From an uncultured Atopobiaceae bacterium (GTDB lineage: Bacteria; Actinomycetota; Coriobacteriia; Coriobacteriales; Atopobiaceae), in contig CALUJT010000285.1 in assembly GCA_944321005.1 (NCBI GenBank), positions 1-22,181 on the forward strand: 22,181 bases of DNA, written 5' to 3'. The notes beneath the pieces are model-generated. The model was not told the DNA's origin. It saw nothing but the letters and a program-made list of their open reading frames with translations, and did no database searches. Positions 1 through 7,985 of the stretch are shown piece after piece. Both the position numbers and the translations under genes were made by a program. The stretch's first letter is position 1. Each line of letters opens with the position of its first letter.

Positions 1-1
1 G

Positions 2-1042
2 CTCGCACTCGTGCTCGCGGTGCTGCTCGCCAGCCAGCTCATGGGCTCGCTCTTCGGGTTCTGGAAGCACGAGGACGACATGCGGCGGGTCGTGGCGGGC
101 CTGCCGCCCTACATCACCTACGAGATGGTGCTCGAGGCGCTCGAGTGCCAGGAGGAGTACGGCCACCCGGCGGGCTGCACGCTCGCGCAGATCATCCTCG
201 AGTCCGGCGTGGGTGACCACCTGTCGGGGCTCGCCGAGCGCGACAACAACCTCTTCGGCATCAAGTGGCCCCCGAGCTTCGCGGACTGCCCGGAGGTCTC
301 GGGCTGCGAGGCATGGCTAACCGGCGAGGAGTACGACGGGGCGCACGTCACCATCACCGACTACTTCACCTGCTTCGTGTCGAAGGTCGCCTCGATCCGC
401 TTCCGCTCGCGGGTGCTGCTGCAGAACTCGCTCTACGCGGACAACCCCATCATCCGCCAGGCGATCGCCGGGCGCGACTCGGACCTCATGGCCGCGGGGC
501 TCAAGGACGCGGGCTATGCCACGAGCTCCGACTACGTGGCGGCGCTCGTCTCGGTGATGGACACCTACGGGCTCAGGCGCTTCGACGGCATGAGCGCCGA
601 GGACTTCGAGGCCACCGGCGGCGAGGTCACCGGCGCCCTCGACCTCGGAGCGGACGCGACGGCGAGGCAGCAGGCCGTCGTCAACGCGGCCTTCGCGGAG
701 ACCTACCACGAGTCCGGCTACTGCGCAGAGTGGGTCATCCGCGTCTTCGAGCGCGTGGGGCTCGGCCGGCAGTACGGCGGCGACGCCCGCGACATCTACT
801 GGGCGTGGTGCACCAGCTCGGACCTGTCGACGCTGAGGCCCGGGATGGTCATCGCCGTGCCCTCCCACGCCGGCACCTACGCGGGCTCCATCTACGGCCA
901 CGTCGCCATCTACGTCGGCGGCGGCATGGTCCGCGACAACGTCGGCTACATACGCATGACCCCCGTCGAGGAGTGGGTCGGCTACTACTCGTCGACGACC
1001 ACGCCCCGCTGGGGCTGGTACGGCGGCGTCCCTCTGGACTAG
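2..1042 (+). CDS. Bifunctional peptidoglycan hydrolase of the conjugation apparatus (GH73 glucosaminidase + NlpC/P60- or CHAP-type peptidase), 5' truncated
   Basis: The first in-window start candidate is at 11, but the frame stays open to the window edge (Leu-Ala-Leu before it), so the true start probably lies upstream. Numbering from 11, residues 1-17 are hydrophobic and act as a membrane anchor or signal. Residues 58-85 match the GH73/FlgJ pattern: an ILESG stretch with likely catalytic Glu64, then an NNLFGIK motif. Residues 235-335 form a papain-like wall peptidase of NlpC/P60 or CHAP type, with putative nucleophile Cys238 (GYCAEWV) and His297 (GHVAIYVGGG). The two-domain layout is that of VirB1/CwlT-like hydrolases, which locally open peptidoglycan for the type IV secretion channel. 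It heads the conjugation operon, with the next gene 14 bases on. Family assignment is firm; whether the C-terminal domain is NlpC/P60 or CHAP is uncertain. Confidence 0.85.
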   Translation, partial: LALVLAVLLASQLMGSLFGFWKHEDDMRRVVAGLPPYITYEMVLEALECQEEYGHPAGCTLAQIILESGVGDHLSGLAERDNNLFGIKWPPSFADCPEVSGCEAWLTGEEYDGAHVTITDYFTCFVSKVASIRFRSRVLLQNSLYADNPIIRQAIAGRDSDLMAAGLKDAGYATSSDYVAALVSVMDTYGLRRFDGMSAEDFEATGGEVTGALDLGADATARQQAVVNAAFAETYHESGYCAEWVIRVFERVGLGRQYGGDARDIYWAWCTSSDLSTLRPGMVIAVPSHAGTYAGSIYGHVAIYVGGGMVRDNVGYIRMTPVEEWVGYYSSTTTPRWGWYGGVPLD

Positions 1043-1056
1043 GAAGGAGAAAGGGC

Positions 1057-1779
1057 ATGGAGAGAAGGAACACCATAATCGCGATCGCCGTGGCGGGGGC
1101 CGTCGCCGTCGGCATGGTCTCGTGCGCCACGAGGTGCGTGGCCCGGCGCGGGCGGGGGGAGCATCCCGCCGCAGAGGCTGCGGCGACCGAGGAGGAGATC
1201 CCGGTCACGCGCTGGCGCATCCCCGAGCCCGAGGGCGAGGCGGACGCGGTCCGCACGCGCGCCTGGGAGGCGGCCGACGGCTCGGGGGCAACGCTCTCGG
1301 TGCGGGGCGGCACGCTCGTCGAGAGGTCCGCGGCAGGCGACGTCACGGTGACTGCGTTCCAGGTCGCGGAGGAGTCCGAGGGGCTCGTCCGAGTCCGCTG
1401 CGTCGGGCCAGAGGGGGCGACCTTCGAGGACGATCTGCGCCTGGGGCGCGACGACGGCCGCGTGACGGTCTCCTCCGGCGCCTTCCGCCTTGCGGGGACC
1501 TACGTCGAGGCGGAGGGCGCGGGCACAGTCCGCATCGACGGCGTGCCCGAGGCCTACCTCTCGCTCGTGGGCGACTGGCAGGGATTCGCGCACGGGGTCG
1601 AGGCCTTCTGCGCGACGTGGGTACCGGACGCGACCACGGCGGCGTTCTTCCCCGAGGTCTCGCTCGACACGGCGAGCGGGCGCGTCACCGCGACCCTCGC
1701 CTGCGACGACCCCGCCTCCACCACCGTGGCGGTCGCGTGGGACGGCACGACCTTCGAGGTGTCCGCAGATGGGCGCTAG
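1057..1779 (+). CDS. Membrane-anchored or lipoprotein-like conjugation-operon protein, function unknown
   Basis: This 240-aa protein starts at an ATG preceded by AGGAAGGAGA at 1041-1050. The N-terminus is MERR followed by a hydrophobic stretch ending in VGMVSC, which is a signal anchor or, less surely, a lipobox (Met at -3 is non-canonical). The remainder is acidic, Gly/Val/Thr-rich and likely beta-structured, with a central SLVGDWQGF motif. No enzyme motif is visible. It lies between the wall hydrolase and the TrbL-like gene, with its 3' end overlapping the next start by 11 bases, so it is translationally coupled. A periplasm-equivalent accessory role in the transfer apparatus is inference. 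I do not recognise a named family. Confidence 0.75.
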   Translation: MERRNTIIAIAVAGAVAVGMVSCATRCVARRGRGEHPAAEAAATEEEIPVTRWRIPEPEGEADAVRTRAWEAADGSGATLSVRGGTLVERSAAGDVTVTAFQVAEESEGLVRVRCVGPEGATFEDDLRLGRDDGRVTVSSGAFRLAGTYVEAEGAGTVRIDGVPEAYLSLVGDWQGFAHGVEAFCATWVPDATTAAFFPEVSLDTASGRVTATLACDDPASTTVAVAWDGTTFEVSADGR

Positions 1780-2755
1780 GGACCGGCGCCGCCTCGCGGC
1801 GGCCCTCGTCGTGGCGCTGGCAGCGGGCCTCGCGCTGGCCGCGCCGACGCCCGCATACGCCTCGATCGGCGACGACGTCAACGAGTGGATGTGCGGGGTG
1901 CTTCGCGACTGCGCCAACTGGATCTTCGGCGCGCAGGCGAAGGTGCTCGCCTCGATCGGGGTGGACGGGGTGCTCTCGGCGCCCTTCGAGACGATGCTGG
2001 GCTCGGCGGGCTCGGCCAGCCTCTACGGCATCGCGCGCGGCGTCTGGCAGTCGGCGGTCCTGCCCATCGGCTGCGGGGTGCTCTCGCTCGTCTTCACGGT
2101 GCAGCTCATCCACATCTCGCAGCGCATGGACGGCAACGCGAGCATGCCCGGCGTGAGGGAGGTCGTGTTCCTGCTCGTCTTCTTCGCCGTGATGCTCTTC
2201 CTCGTGCAGAACTCCTTCGAGCTCATGAGGGCCCTCTACGAGGTGGCGAGGCTCGCGATCCGGCGCGCGTCCTCGGTCGTCGGCCCGGGCGGGGCCATGG
2301 ACCTCACCGAGGTCTCGGTCGTCACCGAGGACGACGACGTGGCGGCCCTGCTCGCGATGATCGTCGTCGCGCTCGTCTCTTGGCTCGTGGTGATCGTCGC
2401 CTACGTGGTCGCGCTCGTCGTTACCTGGGGGCGCGCGATCCAGATCTACATGATGGCGGCGCTCTCGCCGATACCGCTGGCCCTCATGGGCCTCGAGGAC
2501 ACCCGGCAGGCGGGGGTCTCGTTCCTGCGGCGCTTCGCGGGGACCTGCCTCGCCGGCCTCATCACGCTCGTGCTGCTCGTCGCGTTCCCCGTCGTGCTCG
2601 GCGGCCTCGACGCGGCCAGCGCGGGCACCGGAACGGCCGCCGACTCGGTCGTGGGAGGGCTCAGCTACGCCCTCCAGTACGTGGCGATGTGCGTGCTTCT
2701 CGTGCTCAGCCTGGCGAAGTCCGGCAGCTGGGCGCGCGACGCCCTGGGCGGATAG
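1769..2755 (+). CDS. Polytopic TrbL/VirB6-like conjugation channel protein
   Basis: This 328-aa protein starts at the ATG that overlaps the previous gene; upstream in-frame starts would extend it into that gene and lack a site. Residues 1-31 are a signal peptide (MGARDRRR, hydrophobic core, AYA before Ser32). Later hydrophobic segments fall at about 92-116, 132-148, 190-218, 223-243, 255-280 and 298-316. An ALSPIPLALMG segment at 231-241 resembles the conserved membrane region of TrbL/VirB6-type proteins in Gram-positive conjugative elements. These form or line the inner-membrane part of the type IV secretion channel. The gene order of wall hydrolase, anchored protein, polytopic protein fits. 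Assignment rests on topology and context rather than on a diagnostic motif, so the exact family remains open. Confidence 0.75.
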   Translation: MGARDRRRLAAALVVALAAGLALAAPTPAYASIGDDVNEWMCGVLRDCANWIFGAQAKVLASIGVDGVLSAPFETMLGSAGSASLYGIARGVWQSAVLPIGCGVLSLVFTVQLIHISQRMDGNASMPGVREVVFLLVFFAVMLFLVQNSFELMRALYEVARLAIRRASSVVGPGGAMDLTEVSVVTEDDDVAALLAMIVVALVSWLVVIVAYVVALVVTWGRAIQIYMMAALSPIPLALMGLEDTRQAGVSFLRRFAGTCLAGLITLVLLVAFPVVLGGLDAASAGTGTAADSVVGGLSYALQYVAMCVLLVLSLAKSGSWARDALGG

Positions 2756-2806
2756 GAAGGGAGAGGCCCCGCCCGAGGGCAGGCATAGGAAACGAAAGGA
2801 CATGGC

Positions 2807-2824
2807 GCCCGGCACCCGCCGGGC
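2807..2824 (+). other. Leader hairpin before the 169-aa gene
   Basis: GCCCGGC (2807-2813), loop ACCC, GCCGGGC (2818-2824) form a perfect 7-bp stem. It sits just upstream of the GAAGGGAGG ribosome binding site at 2825-2833. It lies inside what would be codons if translation began at 2802, which argues for the ATG at 2841. Confidence 0.45.
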
Positions 2825-2840
2825 GGAAGGGAGGCCACCG

Positions 2841-3350
2841 ATGGCCGACACCAACCACGAGGGGCGCCAGCGCGTCTACCTCACCGTGCACGAGAACTTC
2901 GTGCGCGAGGACATCCACTACCAGGACTGGAAGAGCGGGGAGGAGAGGAGCTTCAACCTCGTGACGCTGCCCATGGGGACCGTCGTCGACGGCGAGGACC
3001 TCGGGGGCTGGCAGTTCAGCGCGCTCTTCGTCGACGAGAGCCGCTTCAAGGGCGAGCACTGGCGCGACATCCCGCTGCTCGCCGACCGCGAGGTGTGGCT
3101 GCGCCGCTCCGTGCTCGACGCGGACGGCAACCCCATCCCCGACGAGAACGGCCGCAACCAGGTGGAGACCCGCAAGGTCCCGCCCCAGGCCATCAAGGAG
3201 GCGCTCATCGAGTCGCGCCGCCGCTGGGCGGAGCTCCACCAGGCGCCCCGCCCGCTCGCGGAGCACGCGCAGGACGCACGAGCCTGCTCCGAGGCGATGC
3301 GCCCTTGCGCCGGCGACCCCCAGCCCGAGGCCGTGCGGGGTGAGCAGTGA
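2841..3350 (+). CDS. Conserved conjugative-element cytoplasmic protein, function unknown
   Basis: This 169-aa protein starts at ATG 2841, which has GAAGGGAGG 7 bases upstream. An in-frame ATG at 2802 also has a weak site but would add a proline/arginine-rich leader that looks non-coding. It has no signal peptide or membrane segment. The body carries the linked motifs VYLTVHENFV, NLVTLPMGTVVDG and DIPLLADREVWLR, followed by a charged helical region (IKEALIESRRRWAE) and a low-complexity tail. From memory, similar small proteins recur in Gram-positive integrative elements between channel and surface-protein genes. I cannot name a domain. Its stop codon shares bases with the start of the adhesin gene (TGATG), so the two are coupled. 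A role in nucleoprotein or apparatus assembly is only a guess. Confidence 0.75.
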   Translation: MADTNHEGRQRVYLTVHENFVREDIHYQDWKSGEERSFNLVTLPMGTVVDGEDLGGWQFSALFVDESRFKGEHWRDIPLLADREVWLRRSVLDADGNPIPDENGRNQVETRKVPPQAIKEALIESRRRWAELHQAPRPLAEHAQDARACSEAMRPCAGDPQPEAVRGEQ

Positions 3351-6300
3351 TGCGCAGGGCCAGGAGGAACATCCTGAGGCGCGTCACCTGCATCGTGACG
3401 GCCCTCGCACTTGTGGCGAGCCAGCTGCTCGGCGCGTTCGCCCCGGCCGTGGTCTACGCCGCCGACGGGACGACGATCACCTTCCTGAACGGCGGCACGG
3501 CGACCATGCACGGCGACGGCACCATCACCGGCACCATGCGCCTCGACCCCAACACCTACGTCGGGGGCGAGGGCTCCAACGCCTCCACGTTCGACGTGAC
3601 GGGCCCCGACGGGCAGACCTACACGGGCTACTGCTACGAGTCGTGGACCAGCGTGTCAGACCACGACATGTACCCCGCCCCCGGCGCGGGGAGCTACGGC
3701 TTCACCGCCACGCCAACGGGAGACGGGACCTACCGGGTGATCCTGCACACCTCGGGCGCCGGGTCCTACGCCTACTGGGTCGTCGGCGCGACGGGGTACC
3801 CCGCCCAGACCGTCATCGTCCCGTCATGGCGCTTCACAATCAACGGCAAGGTGAGCGTGTCCAAGGCGAGCTCCAACGGCGAGGTGTCAGACGGCAACGG
3901 CCTCTACTCCCTCGCGGGCGCCGAGTACGGCGTGTACTCAGACGAGGGGTGCACCGACCTGGTGGCGACCATCACCACGGGCGACGACGGCACGGGCACC
4001 TCCAAGGACATCCCCGCAGGCGACTACTGGGTCAAGGAGACCAAGGCGCCCTCGGGCTATGCGCTCTCAGCGACCGTGACGCCCGCCACCGTGACGGCTG
4101 GCAAGACGACCGGCGTCGACGTCACGGACACCCCGCAGAACAACCCGCTTGGCTTGGTGATCGCCAAGCTCGACCGCGAGACCGGCGAGACGGCCCAGGG
4201 CGACGCCACGCTGGCCGGCGCCGAGTTCCGCGTGGACTTCTACGCCGGGAGCTACTCCTCGTCCAACCTGCCCGACAAGCCCGCCCGCAGCTGGGTGCTG
4301 CGCACCGGGGCGGACGGCAAGGCATCGCTCGACGAGGCGCACCTCGTCTCGGGGGACGCCTTCTACACGGACTCCAAGGGCAGCACAACCCTGCCCCTGG
4401 GCACAGTGACCGTGACCGAGACGGCAGCCCCCGAGGGCTACCTGCTCACCGACACGTCGCTCCACCTGGTGCGCATCACCGCCGAGGGCACCTCCGAGAC
4501 GGTTGCCACCTACGTCGCCCAGAAGGCGCCCGACGACGTCATCCGCGGCGGCATGTCGCTCGCCAAGCGCGACCTCGAGCTCGACGGGACGACGCCCCAG
4601 GGCGACGCCTCGCTCGACGCCACCTACACCATCTACAACAAGAGCGCCTCCGCCGTCACCGTGGACGGCCAGTCCCGCAAGCCCGGCGAGTCCGTGTGGA
4701 CCGGCACGGCGGACCCCGACGACGGGTCCCTCTCCACGGCAGCCGACCTGCTGCCCTACGGCACCTACGAGGTGCGCGAGACCGCGCCCGCCACGGGCTA
4801 CCTCCCGGACGAGGCATGGTCCTTCACGTTCGAGGTCCGCGAGGATGGGAGGGTCTACAGCCCCGGCGAGGGCCAGTACAATGCGGACCAGGTGATCCGC
4901 GGCGGACTCGACGTGGCCAAGCAGGACCGCGAGACGCTGCGCTTCCGCCCGCTGGGAGGGGCCACGCTGGAGGGCGCCGAGCTCACCGTCTACAACGCGA
5001 GCGCGCGCGCCGTGCTCGTGGGCGGACAGCTCGTGCAGCCGGGCGACGCGTGCCTGACGCTCACGACCGACGCCGACGGCCTCGCCTTCGTGGCCTCCGA
5101 CGGCCTGCCCTACGGCACCTACGTGGTCCGCGAGACCAAGGCTCCGAGGGGCTACCTCCTGAACGAGGAGTGGTCGCGCACCTTCGAGGTACGCGAGGAC
5201 GGCTCGGTGGCGCTGCTGAACACGACCGAGGAAGCCGTCGACGACCAGGTCATCCGCGGCGACCTGCACCTCGTGAAGGTGCGCGAGCGCGGCATGGACC
5301 GCCTGTCGGGCGTCCCGTTTCTCGTCACCTCCGAGACCACCGGGGAGTCCCACGTCGTCGTCACCGACGCGAACGGGCAGATCGACACGGCAAGCTCCTG
5401 GAACCCGCACTCGCAGCGCACCAACGCCAACGATGCGGCCGTCTCCGCCGAGGGGGCGGTCGACGAGTCCGCCCTCGACCCCGACGCGGGCGTCTGGTTC
5501 ACCGGCGCGACCGACGTCACAACCGACCCCATCGACAGCCTCGGGGCGCTGCCCTTCGACACCTACCGGGTGGAGGAGCTGCGCGTGGCCGCCAACGAGG
5601 GGCTCGAGCTCGTGACGCTCACGATTACGGTGACCCGCCACGGAACCGACGTGGACGGCGGCACCGTCGACGACGGCCCGGGACCGCACATCGAGACCGA
5701 GCTCACCGGCCGCGAGGGGACCCACATCACCAAGGCGTGCGAGGAGATGACGCTCACCGACACGGTCTGGTACGAGAACCTGGAGACGGGCCGCGAGTAC
5801 ACCGTCAACGGGACCCTCATGGACAAGGCCACGGGCGAGCCGCTGCTCGACGCGGACGGCAACCCCGTCACGGCCAGCACCACCTTCAAGGCCAAGACCA
5901 GCTCCGGCACCGTGGAGCTCGAGTTCACGTTCATGGCGAGCCTCACCAGCCACGTCTCCATCGTCGCGTTCGAGAGCCTGCTCGAGGACGGCGTCGAGGT
6001 GGCGGTCCACGCCGACATCGAGGACGAGGACCAGACGGTGCACGTCCCCGAGATCGGAACCACGGCGTCCGACTCCGAGACGGGCGCGCACGTGGCGCTC
6101 GCCGACGACTCCGTGACCATCGTGGACACGGTCGCCTACCAGAACCTGCTGCCCGGCCAGACCTACCAGCTGACGGGCACCCTCATGGACAAGTCGACCG
6201 GCGAGCCGGTGACGGGCGCCGACGGGAACGCCGTCAGCGCCACCGCCGAGATTGTGCCCGAGTCCCCGGACGGCGAGGCGACGGTGGAGCTCTCCTTCGA

Positions 6301-7021
6301 CGCCACGCAGCTCGCGGGGCACGACGTGGTCGTGTTCGAGCGCCTCTACCTCGGCGAGGACGAGGTCGCCGAGCACGCGGACATCGAGGACGCGGGCCAG
6401 ACGGTCACGCTGCCCAAGATCGGCACCACCGCCACGGCGGGCGGCGTCCACGAGGCGACGGCGTCCGAGTCGCTCACCATCACCGACGTGGTCGCCTACG
6501 AGGGGCTCGTCCCCGGCGAAGAGCACGTCGTGGAGGGCACGCTCGTCGACAAGGCGACGGGCGAGGCCATCGAGGGCGCCACGGCGTCCGCGACCTTCAC
6601 GCCCGAGGAGGCGAGCGGGAACGTCGAGGTCACCTTCACCATCGACGCCTCGCAGCTCTCCGGCCACGGCCTGGTGGCCTTCGAGCGCGTCTCCTGGCAG
6701 GGGCACGTCGTGGCCACGCACGAGGACCTCTCCGACGAGGGCCAGACCGTCCACGTCGAGGAGCCCAAGGTGCCCGAGAACCCGACCACGCCGCGACTGC
6801 TGCCAAAGACGGGCGACGACACCCGACTCGGGCCGTTCGTGGCGGCGATGGTGGTCAGCGGCTCCGGGCTCGTCGCGCTCGGCATGTTAGAGCTCCGCAG
6901 GCGCCGCCGCGAAGACGGCTGGGACGGTGACGACCCCGACGACGGCTACCCGCACATCGGGCGGGGCCGCGCCACGCAGGTCATGCCCGACCTCGGCCAG
7001 AGGAAGGAGGTGATCGTGTGA
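3350..7021 (+). CDS. SpaA/Cna-B and VaFE-repeat surface adhesin with LPKTG sortase anchor
   Basis: This 1223-aa protein starts at the ATG overlapping the preceding stop; a GTG three bases earlier is the alternative. Residues 1-37 are a signal peptide ending VVYA. An N-terminal Gly/Thr-rich domain (about 40-160) precedes SpaA/Cna-B-like prealbumin folds starting near 167, 267, 400, 518 and 637, each opening with a V-x-K-like strand and closing with Y-x-V-x-E-T-x-A-P-x-G-Y-L. Three VaFE-type repeats follow (about 775-895, 902-1020, 1023-1135), marked by TLMDKATGE, VAFES/VVFER/VAFER and HADIED. LPKTG is at 1151-1155, then a membrane helix and RRRRR. Such proteins are sortase-anchored and probably stabilised by isopeptide bonds. 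In this operon it probably mediates mating-pair or host contact. A roughly 40-residue acidic/basic tail after the Arg stop-transfer is unusual for an LPXTG protein. Confidence 0.92.
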   Translation: MRRARRNILRRVTCIVTALALVASQLLGAFAPAVVYAADGTTITFLNGGTATMHGDGTITGTMRLDPNTYVGGEGSNASTFDVTGPDGQTYTGYCYESWTSVSDHDMYPAPGAGSYGFTATPTGDGTYRVILHTSGAGSYAYWVVGATGYPAQTVIVPSWRFTINGKVSVSKASSNGEVSDGNGLYSLAGAEYGVYSDEGCTDLVATITTGDDGTGTSKDIPAGDYWVKETKAPSGYALSATVTPATVTAGKTTGVDVTDTPQNNPLGLVIAKLDRETGETAQGDATLAGAEFRVDFYAGSYSSSNLPDKPARSWVLRTGADGKASLDEAHLVSGDAFYTDSKGSTTLPLGTVTVTETAAPEGYLLTDTSLHLVRITAEGTSETVATYVAQKAPDDVIRGGMSLAKRDLELDGTTPQGDASLDATYTIYNKSASAVTVDGQSRKPGESVWTGTADPDDGSLSTAADLLPYGTYEVRETAPATGYLPDEAWSFTFEVREDGRVYSPGEGQYNADQVIRGGLDVAKQDRETLRFRPLGGATLEGAELTVYNASARAVLVGGQLVQPGDACLTLTTDADGLAFVASDGLPYGTYVVRETKAPRGYLLNEEWSRTFEVREDGSVALLNTTEEAVDDQVIRGDLHLVKVRERGMDRLSGVPFLVTSETTGESHVVVTDANGQIDTASSWNPHSQRTNANDAAVSAEGAVDESALDPDAGVWFTGATDVTTDPIDSLGALPFDTYRVEELRVAANEGLELVTLTITVTRHGTDVDGGTVDDGPGPHIETELTGREGTHITKACEEMTLTDTVWYENLETGREYTVNGTLMDKATGEPLLDADGNPVTASTTFKAKTSSGTVELEFTFMASLTSHVSIVAFESLLEDGVEVAVHADIEDEDQTVHVPEIGTTASDSETGAHVALADDSVTIVDTVAYQNLLPGQTYQLTGTLMDKSTGEPVTGADGNAVSATAEIVPESPDGEATVELSFDATQLAGHDVVVFERLYLGEDEVAEHADIEDAGQTVTLPKIGTTATAGGVHEATASESLTITDVVAYEGLVPGEEHVVEGTLVDKATGEAIEGATASATFTPEEASGNVEVTFTIDASQLSGHGLVAFERVSWQGHVVATHEDLSDEGQTVHVEEPKVPENPTTPRLLPKTGDDTRLGPFVAAMVVSGSGLVALGMLELRRRRREDGWDGDDPDDGYPHIGRGRATQVMPDLGQRKEVIV
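7001..7010 (+). promoter_or_regulatory. Ribosome binding site inside the adhesin 3' end
   Basis: AGGAAGGAGG is close to consensus and lies 7 bases before the GTG at 7018. It decides that the very short downstream ORF is translated. Confidence 0.65.
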
Positions 7022-7122
7022 GGAAGGCGATCCTGGTGGCACTCGGCGTCATCGCGCTGACAGCCTACGCCTGCTGCCGAGTGGCGGGCGAGGCGGACCG
7101 GATGGCGGGGCTCAGCCGGTAG
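7018..7122 (+). CDS. 34-aa small membrane peptide, translationally coupled to the adhesin
   Basis: This short ORF starts at GTG 7018, sharing four bases with the adhesin stop (GTGA overlap) and preceded by AGGAAGGAGG. The peptide is a Lys/Arg start, one hydrophobic helix (AILVALGVIALTAYACC) and a charged tail (RVAGEADRMAGLSR). That is a single-span membrane peptide with the two cysteines at the helix end; a very short lipoprotein is not excluded. Its last position in the conjugation operon, just before a hairpin, suggests an accessory role with the surface protein or channel. No family is recognised. Codon choice (mostly G/C third positions) matches the operon. Confidence 0.65.
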   Translation: MRKAILVALGVIALTAYACCRVAGEADRMAGLSR

Positions 7123-7149
7123 CGTAATATCAGCGATGGTGAATGATGA

Positions 7150-7187
7150 GGCGGCGGTCCTTCGGGGCCGCCGCCGAATATATTTCG
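7150..7187 (+). terminator. Hairpin terminator at the end of the conjugation operon
   Basis: GGCGGCGGTCC (7150-7160), a TTCG tetraloop and GGGCCGCCGCC (7165-7175) form an 11-bp stem with one G-T pair, followed by AATATATTT rather than a pure T run. It follows the 34-aa gene by 27 bases and may also stop transcription coming from clpP on the other strand. Confidence 0.65.
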
Positions 7188-7243
7188 CTCAAGCAAAGTC
7201 GAGACGAAATGTAAAGGCACCACATCATAATACAGGCAGCTGA

Positions 7244-7819
7244 CTAGGGTTCTTCCCTGCGGGTCTTGACCCTGTCAATGAGACCGTATTTGACGGCTTC
7301 ATCAGCGAACATGTAGTTGTCACGATCGGTATCTGATGCGATTTCAATGACGGGTCGACCGGTACACTCTGACAAGATGCCGTTAACTGTTGCCCTGACA
7401 TCGAGAATATGCTTTGCCGCGATCTCGATCTCGGTTGCCTGCCCTTGGACCCCGCCAAGCGGCTGATGGATGAGAATCTGGCTGTGAGGAAGTGCAAAGC
7501 GCTTTCCCTTTGTCCCAGCCGCAAGTAGAACCGATGCCATAGATGCGGCCATCCCCACGCAAATCGTAGATACGTCACAGCTGACGTACTGCATCGTGTC
7601 ATAGATTGCGAAACCGGCAGAGACACTGCCTCCCGGAGAGTTGATGTACATGACGATATCTTCATCGGAGCTTATTGATTCGAGTTGGAGCAGCTCGCTG
7701 ACTATCATCATTGCGGTCTCATCGGTAATCTCGCTGTTCAGGAATATGACCCTATCCGTGTAGAAGCTGGTCGGTATATCAATTGCCTTGTCCGACTTAA
7801 GGACGCTCGGAAAAAACAT
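7244..7819 (-). CDS. clpP: ATP-dependent Clp protease proteolytic subunit ClpP
   Basis: This 191-aa protein is full length for ClpP. The serine-protease triad is visible: Ser93 in GMAAS, His118 in ILIHQPLGG and Asp163 in SDTDRD. Other hallmarks are [16 protein letters not shown] and [12 protein letters not shown]. ClpP forms a tetradecameric chamber fed by Clp ATPases. The start has AGAAGGGA 6 bases upstream. It is the last gene of a - strand run led by a sigma factor and a TraG-like ATPase, with no ClpX or ClpA partner in the window. It would therefore have to use host unfoldases or replace the host ClpP. A clpP carried on accessory DNA is unusual; extra copies are known from phages and resistance or defence islands. 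The family call is very secure, but its role here is unknown. Confidence 0.95.
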   Translation of the reverse strand: MFFPSVLKSDKAIDIPTSFYTDRVIFLNSEITDETAMMIVSELLQLESISSDEDIVMYINSPGGSVSAGFAIYDTMQYVSCDVSTICVGMAASMASVLLAAGTKGKRFALPHSQILIHQPLGGVQGQATEIEIAAKHILDVRATVNGILSECTGRPVIEIASDTDRDNYMFADEAVKYGLIDRVKTRREEP

Positions 7820-7973
7820 TCTGATTCCCTTCTAGTACATTAGTCCGCTGCGACGACCTCTGTTTCAGAACCCCGAGCATTGCCTTCGCCTTCGCCCTGT
7901 CGGGATTGGTCGTCATGCCACGGCAGATGGACACTGGCCTCCGAGTCTTCACATCCAGGTACAACGCGAGCAT
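7797..7973 (-). CDS. Possible 58-aa small ORF overlapping the clpP start
   Basis: This ORF starts 12 bases after the TraG-like stop and runs 23 bases into clpP in another frame. The peptide begins [19 protein letters not shown] and is basic ([17 protein letters not shown]). About 70 percent of third positions are G or C up to the clpP ribosome binding site, which is more coding-like than random. There is no clear ribosome binding site, so it would depend on coupling to the upstream gene. It may be a real small protein, a 3' remnant of an older gene, or chance. No family is recognised. Confidence 0.35.
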   Translation of the reverse strand: MLALYLDVKTRRPVSICRGMTTNPDRAKAKAMLGVLKQRSSQRTNVLEGNQNVFSERP

Positions 7974-7985
7974 GCTTTTGGTGTT

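Noticed and set aside
1685..2854. 389-codon antisense frame over the TrbL-like gene
   Set aside because: The product is an Arg/His/Glu repeat-like shadow, while the sense strand has signal peptide and membrane helices.
4067..6754. 895-codon antisense frame across the adhesin
   Set aside because: Composition (Val/Gly/Arg/His-rich) is that of a GC-rich antisense shadow, and no ribosome binding site or motif is present.
3340..6930. 1196-codon open frame in another frame of the adhesin gene
   Set aside because: It is rich in Arg/His/Gly with no domain and shadows a clear SpaA/VaFE protein; high GC suppresses stops.
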